Assembly (NCBI GenBank): GCA_964603255.1
Contig: CAZRVA010000017.1
Coordinates: 1 to 37,173 of the forward strand
Direction: 5' to 3'
Length of the DNA: 37,173 bases
From: UBA6183 sp964603255
GTDB taxonomy: Bacteria; Bacteroidota; Bacteroidia; UKL13-3
Shown here: in pieces, positions 14,777-20,844 of the stretch
Layout: every line of letters begins with the position of its first letter
Numbering within the stretch: position 1 is the first letter of the stretch
The notes under the pieces: generated by a model
The model's input: only the letters and a program-made list of their open reading frames with translations
The model's database searches: none
Told to the model about the DNA's origin: nothing
Translations under genes and position numbers: made by a program

Positions 14777-15943
14777 CTATAAATCGTCTGTTATGCCATC
14801 GGTGTCTTCGGCTACCAGCGGACTTTGGTATTTCGATAAGAAATCGTTTTTGCTTTCGGCTACATTAACTGCATAACGTAAACCTGCGCCTTTGCCAATT
14901 ACTTTAACTAAGTTTAACTCCAGTAAAGTTGCAAAATCACGTTGTATGGTTTTACGGTTGCAATCAAATTCGGTAACCAATTCTTTGGTACTGATAAATC
15001 CTCTGTGTTGTATGATGTACATAATTAGTTTTTGGCGCTGATTAAGTACACTATCGTCAAATTCTTTTAATCGATAACCACGCTCAAATACGTAGTTCAT
15101 GATGTTTTTCTGACGAGGATTTAATTTATCAAACTCTACTTGCTGACGGAAGTAAGAGCGTAACAATGTTTTTAAGCGATCTAATTGTCCGCCAAACAAC
15201 ATCATCCCAAAATCTAATTGTTGCTGTTCGGTTGCCGCAATTTTTTCTACATCGCGTGTTTCACCTAAAAATACCTGATAGTCGTTTTTATTGGTGTACA
15301 ACTCGTGTTCTAAGCTTAACAAACCATACATGGTAAGGTTATGTTTAGCCAACCAAAAGTTTTGTAACAACGATGCTATTTTCGATTTGGCTTCGCTAAA
15401 TAACTTTACTTGTAACAATTTAAAATGCAATACCCAACTTTGAATTGCCGCATGGTGTTCGTTGTCGTTATTCATGTACTCGAATAAACTTTCCAATTCC
15501 ATTTCGGTTGTTGCACTCAGTTTTTCAGGTGCACGCGTGGCATTAACCGTAAATAAATTTACATCATCGCGGTTGTTGTATAAATCAAGTATTAATATTT
15601 TTTGCAATTGGTAAAGCATGCCAATGTTCAATGGCTGATCTAACTGTGTATTCAACCATTCTTCTGCTTTAATGTATTGCTCAATGTTTCTTTCGTTAAG
15701 TGCCTTAGGTTTAATTTTACCTTCAACAATATACTTAACTGTTTTAATGTCAACTAAATTATAGTCTATTGCATTGGCATAATACGTACGCAAAATGGCG
15801 CTGTTGGTTTGTTCAATTTGCTTAATGTGTTCAGGCAAATCAATAAAGTCGTATATCTTTAGCAACTCAGCATACTGATGAAAACAATCGTAATGATGGC
15901 TTTCAATAGCTATTGCCGGTTCTAGTTTATTTACCAATATCAT
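14777..15943 (-). CDS. inactive Fic-fold domain fused to a DeoR-like winged helix
   Basis: A 388-residue cytoplasmic protein from the ATG at 15943; an in-frame GTG at 15964 is less likely. Residues about 35-245 follow the Fic fold: the N-terminal helix NSAILRTYYANAIDYN, the substrate flap APEKLSATTEMELESLFEYMN, the core helix and its partner ELYTNKNDYQVFL. Aligned without gaps, the catalytic HPFxDGNGR loop reads KLFSEAKSK (residues 180-188), so the His, Gly, Asn and Arg needed for AMP transfer are all gone. The C terminus (about residues 300-358) is a DeoR-like winged helix with FISTKELVTEFDCNRKTIQRDFATLLELNLV. This fits a regulator that uses a dead Fic domain for dimerisation or ligand sensing. 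A TAGTTTTG five bases before the ATG resembles the -7 element. Confidence 0.82.
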   Translation of the reverse strand: MILVNKLEPAIAIESHHYDCFHQYAELLKIYDFIDLPEHIKQIEQTNSAILRTYYANAIDYNLVDIKTVKYIVEGKIKPKALNERNIEQYIKAEEWLNTQLDQPLNIGMLYQLQKILILDLYNNRDDVNLFTVNATRAPEKLSATTEMELESLFEYMNNDNEHHAAIQSWVLHFKLLQVKLFSEAKSKIASLLQNFWLAKHNLTMYGLLSLEHELYTNKNDYQVFLGETRDVEKIAATEQQQLDFGMMLFGGQLDRLKTLLRSYFRQQVEFDKLNPRQKNIMNYVFERGYRLKEFDDSVLNQRQKLIMYIIQHRGFISTKELVTEFDCNRKTIQRDFATLLELNLVKVIGKGAGLRYAVNVAESKNDFLSKYQSPLVAEDTDGITDDL

Positions 15944-16185
15944 AACACCAAAACTACACGCCACACGAATTGCTTTTTTGTAGGTGTTGTTTTTGAAAGT
16001 GGTGGATATTGGCTTTTACAGGTATTTATTAAACGTTATGCAGATGTAAAGTCTTGATAAATGCGACATTGCCGACTTCTTAAAAATTAGACAGCACTAA
16101 AAAAACGCTGTGGAGAATTGGTGCATAAACAATGCTTGACGGTATAAGAATGCGACAAATATTGAAGGGGGTTATTCTTTAAAGC
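15944..16185 (-). other. 242-base gap between the photolyase and Fic-like genes
   Basis: No coding frame or structured RNA could be supported. On the minus strand TAGTTTTG (15949-15956) fits TAnnTTTG next to the Fic-like start, without a convincing -33 partner. No clear terminator for the photolyase operon was found, so read-through into the Fic-like gene is possible. Confidence 0.45.
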
Positions 16186-17718
16186 CTATAATTTCTCTAT
16201 GTTTTTCAAGTAAATTTCAGCTTGGTTAATCAGCTTTTCTCTTTCATCAGGCTGCATTCTGTTTAACACATTGTACATCATACCAATTCTGTTGTTTTTA
16301 CCTAATAACGGTTGATTGCGCTCATAAAAATGCCAATACAAACTGTTAAACGGACAAGCCTTATCGCCATACTTAACACTTTTATTGTAGTGGCAACTTC
16401 CACAATAATCACTCATCTTATCAATATAATTAGCCGATGATACATAGGGTTTACTGCCCACAATTCCACCATCAGCAAATTGGCTCATGCCGCGCGTATT
16501 GGTAATTTCAACCCAGTGCAAAGCATCAATATAAATACCCAAATACCATTCGTCTAATTCAGTTGGGTTGATACCTGCTAACAAAGCAAAATTGCCTGTA
16601 ACCATTAAGCGTTGTATGTGGTGCGCGTATGCGTTATCCAAACTATTTTGTACTGCATGTTTTATGCAATTCATTTTGGTATCGGCATCCCAAAAGTAAT
16701 GTGGTAATTTGGTTTGATGATTAAAGTAATTCATCGTTTCGTACTCAGGCATCTTCCACCAATAAATGCCACGCATGTATTCGCGCCAACCAATAATTTG
16801 CCTTACAAAACCTTCTATTTGTGGTAAAGTAATTACAGCCTGATTGTTTTGCCATGCTTTAACGGCTTCGTTTACCACTTCAATGGGCGATATCAATTTA
16901 ACATTTAATGCAAACGATAATCTGGAGTGAAATAAATAGTTTTCTTTGGTGCTCATGGCATCCTGAAAATGCCCAAAATAAGGTAAACTCTCTTGTATAA
17001 AATATTTTAAAACACCAAGTGCGTCTTTTCTAGTAACAGGCCAGGTAAAAGCTTTTGGCTTGATATTACCAAAGTAAGCAGCACCGCTTTTTTCAATATC
17101 TTTTAGTACTTCACTCACATCAATTTTTAACAAATTGTGTTTGGGTGATGCAGGTGTACCCTTCCATTTTTTACGATTATCTTCATCGTAATTCCACTTG
17201 CCACCTATAGGTTTTTCACCATCCATTAAAATGTTGTAACGTTTGCGCATGGTCCTGTAAAAGGTTTCCATCAGTATTTGTTTTTTGCCATCAAACAAAA
17301 CCTTTACATCATTGCGTGTGCTTAAAAAATGTGCGCTATCAACAACGTGGGTTGGTATAAAAAGTTGTTTGCAAAATGCTTGCAACTGTTGGTCTAACCT
17401 ATACTCATCAGGTAACTGGTATTCAAATTTTTCGATTTTATATTGGTTGATGAATAATAGTAAATTTTCAACCAACGATTGTGTATTCTCTTTATCGTTT
17501 ATTTTTAAATAAATCACGTTATGCCCCAATGCTTTTAGCTCTGAAGCAAAGTTGCGCATGGCAGCAAAAAAGCCGGCAATTTTTTGAATGTGGTGTTTAA
17601 CGTAATCTGTTTCTTGCCTCATTTCAAAAAGACAATACACTACATTCTTATCAACTTCTTTAAACCAAGGATGATTGTGGTTAAGTTGATCACCTAAAAT
17701 TAAACGCAAAGTTTTCAT
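16186..17718 (-). CDS. FeS-BCP type cryptochrome/photolyase (PhrB-like (6-4) photolyase)
   Basis: A 510-residue flavoprotein of the iron-sulfur bacterial cryptochrome/photolyase clade, which uses light to repair pyrimidine dimers, mostly (6-4) lesions, or to sense light. It starts at the ATG at 17718 (MKTLRLILGDQLNHNHPWF is the clade's typical opening); the frame extends to a TTG at 17730. The four Cys expected to hold a 4Fe-4S cluster are visible: MNCIKHAV, the pair in DYCGSCHYN, and DKACPFNSLYWHF. The FAD-site region includes GWREYMRGIYW, MVTGNFALLAG and DALHWVEITNTRGMSQFADGG. Known members bind FAD and a lumazine antenna. It is the last gene of a four-gene minus-strand operon, 12 bases after the flavin reductase, a partner that could reduce the flavin. 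Confidence 0.95.
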   Translation of the reverse strand: MKTLRLILGDQLNHNHPWFKEVDKNVVYCLFEMRQETDYVKHHIQKIAGFFAAMRNFASELKALGHNVIYLKINDKENTQSLVENLLLFINQYKIEKFEYQLPDEYRLDQQLQAFCKQLFIPTHVVDSAHFLSTRNDVKVLFDGKKQILMETFYRTMRKRYNILMDGEKPIGGKWNYDEDNRKKWKGTPASPKHNLLKIDVSEVLKDIEKSGAAYFGNIKPKAFTWPVTRKDALGVLKYFIQESLPYFGHFQDAMSTKENYLFHSRLSFALNVKLISPIEVVNEAVKAWQNNQAVITLPQIEGFVRQIIGWREYMRGIYWWKMPEYETMNYFNHQTKLPHYFWDADTKMNCIKHAVQNSLDNAYAHHIQRLMVTGNFALLAGINPTELDEWYLGIYIDALHWVEITNTRGMSQFADGGIVGSKPYVSSANYIDKMSDYCGSCHYNKSVKYGDKACPFNSLYWHFYERNQPLLGKNNRIGMMYNVLNRMQPDEREKLINQAEIYLKNIEKL

Positions 17719-17730
17719 GCGGTTCACCAA

Positions 17731-18357
17731 TTATTTTAAGATGTTACCATCCGGTTTTGCATAAGGTAGCTCCGCAATTTTTTCAACCTTGTAATAGGTT
17801 TCCAATCCATTTACACCAATGGCTTCGGCTTGTTGCAGTTGCACAATGTTCGACTCGTTTAGGTAATTATCTTCCAAAATAATTTCTTGAACTTCGCCTA
17901 TCATCAAAATGGTGCCGTTAGCTTTTATGTGTTGTTCCTCAACAAAACGTAAACCAATTTTAACCTTACTTTCTTTTACATAAGGCGCTTTTAAGGTAGA
18001 TGTAAATTCGGGTGTAAGTCCGGTTGCATCAAACTCAGAAACATCATATCGAGCAGCCGTTTGATGGGCTTGTTTGTATATGCTTTCGTTAACCTGATTA
18101 ATGGTAAAATGCCCAATTTCTTTAATATTTTGGTACGTACCACGTGGCACGGTTACAGGTCGCATAATAAAACCCATGTATGGCGGATGCGCACCAATAT
18201 GTATAACCGAATTAAATATGGCTAAGTTGGTTTCGCCTGCTTGGTTACATGTGCCAATTAAATTAGCCGCACGTATGCCGGGTAACGAATTAATTAAATT
18301 GGTACGTGGTTGTTTCTCCATTTGCAGAATATCGTCTAACGTAAAAATTGTTTTCAT
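17731..18357 (-). CDS. flavin reductase-like protein (FMN-binding split barrel)
   Basis: A 208-residue cytoplasmic protein with the flavin reductase split-barrel pattern: IRAANLIGTCNQAGETNLAIFNSVIHIGAHPPYMGFIMRPV (strands around the flavin site), RGTYQNIKEIGHFTINQVNE, and ILMIGEVQEIILED near the C terminus. Such enzymes reduce or bind FMN with NAD(P)H or act as flavin-dependent oxygenase partners; no substrate is known here. It lies between the SDR (27-base gap) and the photolyase (12-base gap), which suggests supply of reduced flavin to the photolyase or to a linked oxidation step, though this is only inferred from context. Starts at the ATG at 18357. Confidence 0.88.
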   Translation of the reverse strand: MKTIFTLDDILQMEKQPRTNLINSLPGIRAANLIGTCNQAGETNLAIFNSVIHIGAHPPYMGFIMRPVTVPRGTYQNIKEIGHFTINQVNESIYKQAHQTAARYDVSEFDATGLTPEFTSTLKAPYVKESKVKIGLRFVEEQHIKANGTILMIGEVQEIILEDNYLNESNIVQLQQAEAIGVNGLETYYKVEKIAELPYAKPDGNILK

Positions 18358-18384
18358 TTATGGTTGTTCAGTGTTTGGCTATAA

Positions 18385-19071
18385 TTATCTTAAGGCGCTC
18401 ATACCACCATCAACACTAATAATTTGGCCTGTTACCCAATTGGCTTCTAATAAATATTGCACTGCGTTGGCAATATCGTTTGGTGAACCAATTTTTTTAA
18501 GTGGGTGACGTTCTTCTGCGCTTTTTAGTTTGGTTTCAGCATTTAACAATTTTTCTGCTAAAGGTGTATTGGTTAATGATGGAGCAACCGCATTAACCCT
18601 TATTTTAGGAGCAAACTCAGCAGCCAAACTTCTGGTTAAACCTTCTACTGCGCCTTTTGCAGCAGCTATACTTGCATGAAAAGCCATACCGGTTTGAACA
18701 GCCACAGTGCTAAACAACACAATATTGGGGTTTTCAGATTTTTGCAGTTGAGGTAAAAAATGTTTGATGGTTTTTACCGCACCTAAAAAATTAATGTTCC
18801 ACTCGTTTAAAAAATCTTCGGTACGTATCGAGCGGAATGGTTTTAGGTTAATGGTACCCGGACAATAAATCAATCCGTCTACCGCAGATTCTATTGCAGG
18901 AAAACCGGGATTTTCTTCACTAATATCAACCGCATAAAAGGTTGTATTTGGTAAGGTGTTTAATTCATTTTCGTTTCTGCTTAGCGCAGTAATCTGGTTG
19001 TTTTCGCTTAATTTCTTTGCCAATTCAAAGCCAATACCGCTGCTTGCGCCAACTATTACATAATGTTTCAT
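18385..19071 (-). CDS. short-chain dehydrogenase/reductase lacking the catalytic Tyr
   Basis: A 228-residue Rossmann-fold SDR starting at the ATG at 19071 (an in-frame TTG at 19077 is dismissed). The cofactor site VGASSGIG, the NxxG-like strand (LIYCPGTINL) and the C-terminal APSLTNTPLA and GQIISVDGGM motifs are normal. The catalytic YxxxK has become Ile135-AAA-Lys139 (HASIAAAKGAVEGL), with Ser121 still in place upstream. The Lys is kept, but the proton-donating Tyr is absent, so ordinary alcohol/ketone catalysis is doubtful. I recall similar photolyase-linked SDRs with this pattern but cannot confirm it here. It sits between the UbiA-like gene (31-base gap) and the flavin reductase (27-base gap) in the photolyase operon. 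Confidence 0.9.
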   Translation of the reverse strand: MKHYVIVGASSGIGFELAKKLSENNQITALSRNENELNTLPNTTFYAVDISEENPGFPAIESAVDGLIYCPGTINLKPFRSIRTEDFLNEWNINFLGAVKTIKHFLPQLQKSENPNIVLFSTVAVQTGMAFHASIAAAKGAVEGLTRSLAAEFAPKIRVNAVAPSLTNTPLAEKLLNAETKLKSAEERHPLKKIGSPNDIANAVQYLLEANWVTGQIISVDGGMSALR

Positions 19072-19102
19072 AGCCAATTAAACAACGCAAACCACAAAAG
19101 GT

Positions 19103-19960
19103 TTAGCTCAAGTGGTTGAGGTAAATAAGCACCGTTGCAAATAAGCCCATACTTATTGTTGTAATCATTACAAATAATCTTGTAAAGGTGTAGTTGGCCG
19201 CCAATGGTTGAATTTTTGTGTTTTTACGCCACCAAAAAAAGTATGCTGCAACAGGCGATAAAAACAACAAGAACAAATAAAAATGGAATAACTTTTTAAC
19301 ATTGTAAAAGTGCAATCCCATAAATAAAATAGCCACCAAAAAAGCAACTAAACCAAGCGTAAAAGTTCCTTTAATACCTAAACGTAAACTAATGGTTAAA
19401 TCGCCACGGTTGGCATCTTGTTGATGGGTATACATTTGCGTTAACGGAAACATAAAACCAACAAAAAATGCAGTAGCTTGTACAGCAAAAACATTGGTAA
19501 TAAGCATAATCTTACCACAAGTATATTGTGTTAAAGCAAACAATAAAACACCTTGCATGGCCATGGTTAACAACCAAGAAATGATGGCATATTTTTTTAA
19601 TCTGATGGGATTGCTGTTGTGTAATTTAGATAATAACAGGTATGTAAGCACACCTGCACCAGCTTCTAGTGAAAAAACAACGGTTGAGAAAATTACTGCA
19701 ACGCCATCCATTGCAGTACTTATTTTAAAAAGTTTTTTGGCCTGTTCGGTTTGTGCAATATCGCATTTGGATAGCTGCATGTTGGCATAAGCAATTTGCA
19801 TTTGTATGGATGGTTGAACCAACACAAACATCACCACAAAAAACAAAGCGGTGTGTAGCCAGTTAATTTCTTGGGTTTGACTAATGGCAAAAAGAAAAAT
19901 AGGCAAAAATATAAGCGATGAAACGAAGTGAGATTGCTGTATACTGTTGTTTTGATTCAT
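19103..19960 (-). CDS. UbiA-like integral membrane protein
   Basis: A 285-residue protein with about eight hydrophobic segments and little else. The best clue is TQMYTHQQDANRGDLTISLRLGIKGTF, which matches the second Asp-rich motif and following helix of UbiA-family prenyltransferases, and SKLHNSNPIRLKKY between earlier helices. The first Asp motif (NDxxDxxxD type) is not recognisable: the equivalent stretch IQMQIAYANMQLSKCD has one Asp. The protein may therefore be a diverged or non-catalytic member. It is the first gene of the photolyase operon and has a -7-like element directly before its ATG at 19960. It is divergent from the response-regulator operon. The UbiA assignment is moderately secure; its substrate and reaction are unknown. 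Confidence 0.7.
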   Translation of the reverse strand: MNQNNSIQQSHFVSSLIFLPIFLFAISQTQEINWLHTALFFVVMFVLVQPSIQMQIAYANMQLSKCDIAQTEQAKKLFKISTAMDGVAVIFSTVVFSLEAGAGVLTYLLLSKLHNSNPIRLKKYAIISWLLTMAMQGVLLFALTQYTCGKIMLITNVFAVQATAFFVGFMFPLTQMYTHQQDANRGDLTISLRLGIKGTFTLGLVAFLVAILFMGLHFYNVKKLFHFYLFLLFLSPVAAYFFWWRKNTKIQPLAANYTFTRLFVMITTISMGLFATVLIYLNHLS

Positions 19961-19964
19961 GCCG

Positions 19965-19972
19965 CAAATTAA
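19965..19972 (-). promoter_or_regulatory. -7-like element of the photolyase operon
   Basis: TTAATTTG on the minus strand, followed by CGGC and then the ATG at 19960. It differs from TAnnTTTG by one base but has the same four-base spacing as the elements at 12428-12435 and 13307-13314, so a leaderless transcript is likely. Confidence 0.45.
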
Positions 19973-20008
19973 GGGAGTAAATACATTTAAGAAAATTTTA
20001 TTAATCGC

Positions 20009-20036
20009 TTGAATGCATTGGTATTTAGTACATTTG
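20009..20036 (+). promoter_or_regulatory. promoter of the response-regulator operon
   Basis: TACATTTG at 20029-20036 is a perfect TAnnTTTG, with a weak -33 TTG at 20009-20011 (17-base spacer). It is followed by TAGC, as at menE. A start near 20041 gives a leader of about 95 bases before the regulator's ATG, holding a short reading frame. Confidence 0.6.
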
Positions 20037-20047
20037 TAGCAGTTGTT

Positions 20048-20113
20048 ATGAAAATATTAAGTGTTGATGTTTCGGTTGGAGCTTGTAAAAATGCACTTGC
20101 AGCGTGTTTTTAA
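20048..20113 (+). CDS. possible 21-residue leader peptide upstream of the response regulator
   Basis: ATG at 20048 opens a 21-codon frame ending TAA at 20111-20113, 23 bases before the response-regulator ATG at 20137. It would encode MKILSVDVSVGACKNALAACF. It starts only about 5-7 bases after the inferred transcription start, so ribosomes would meet it first. No clear hairpin or amino-acid run typical of attenuators was seen. It may be a regulatory upstream frame or chance; its only support is position. Confidence 0.25.
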   Translation: MKILSVDVSVGACKNALAACF

Positions 20114-20136
20114 ATAAATTTGTTAAAAACCTGATT

Positions 20137-20841
20137 ATGGAAAAGCCACATATACTTATTGTTGAAGACGAACAAGCTTTGGGTATTTTACTTAAAGAAA
20201 ATTTGAAGTCGAAAGGATTTACCGTAAAACTTTGTAAAGATGGTATGGAAGGTTGGAATACTTTTAAAACCGAACGATTCGACTTATGCATACTTGATGT
20301 AAATATGCCTAAAATGGATGGCTTTGAGTTGGCAAAAAACATCAGAGAAAAAAACGATGTGGTTCCTATTATCTTTTTAACAGCAAACTCAGCCCAAGAC
20401 GATAAAATTAAAGGTTTTGATTACGGAGCTGATGAATACATCACCAAGCCATTTAATTTAGATGAGTTGGTTGCCCGCATGAAGGCCATACTTAAACGTA
20501 CACAGTACGCACCACAACAAGTGGCTAGCGCTGATGAAGTTTATGAGGCGGGAAAGGTAACGTTAGATTTTACCAACCATAAACTTAAGGTGGTTGATGC
20601 CGATAAGCGCATCAGTTCTACCGAAGCACAATTGCTAAAGCTATTCATTACCAATAAAAACAATTTGTTAAGCCGTAATGCCATTTTATTAAACGTTTGG
20701 GGCCGCGATGATTATTACACTGCACGAAATTTAGATGTGTACATCAACAAGCTTAGAAAGCTAATAAAAGAAGACGAATCGATAGAAATAGTAAATATTC
20801 ACGGTTCAGGCTTTAAATTAGCAGAAAATTCTACCACATAA
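20137..20841 (+). CDS. OmpR-family response regulator
   Basis: A 234-residue DNA-binding regulator from the ATG at 20137, chosen over an open GTG at 20104 because the receiver domain then starts normally (MEKPHILIVEDEQ). Receiver, residues 1-120: acidic pair E10/D11, phosphorylation site Asp54 in LDVNMPKMDGFEL, Thr82, and Lys104 in KPFNLDELVARM. The C-terminal winged helix (about 135-234) has the OmpR/PhoB pattern SSTEAQLLKLF, NLDVYINKLRKLI and NIHGSGFKL. It lies 3 bases upstream of the histidine kinase gene, its obvious partner. The pair and the secreted TPR gene form one operon divergent from the photolyase operon; what they control is not visible from the sequence. Confidence 0.96.
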   Translation: MEKPHILIVEDEQALGILLKENLKSKGFTVKLCKDGMEGWNTFKTERFDLCILDVNMPKMDGFELAKNIREKNDVVPIIFLTANSAQDDKIKGFDYGADEYITKPFNLDELVARMKAILKRTQYAPQQVASADEVYEAGKVTLDFTNHKLKVVDADKRISSTEAQLLKLFITNKNNLLSRNAILLNVWGRDDYYTARNLDVYINKLRKLIKEDESIEIVNIHGSGFKLAENSTT

Positions 20842-20844
20842 ACC

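Noticed and set aside
18101..18508. 135-residue plus-strand frame opposite the flavin reductase and SDR genes
   Set aside because: It spans two well-supported minus-strand genes and their gap and shows no recognisable domain.
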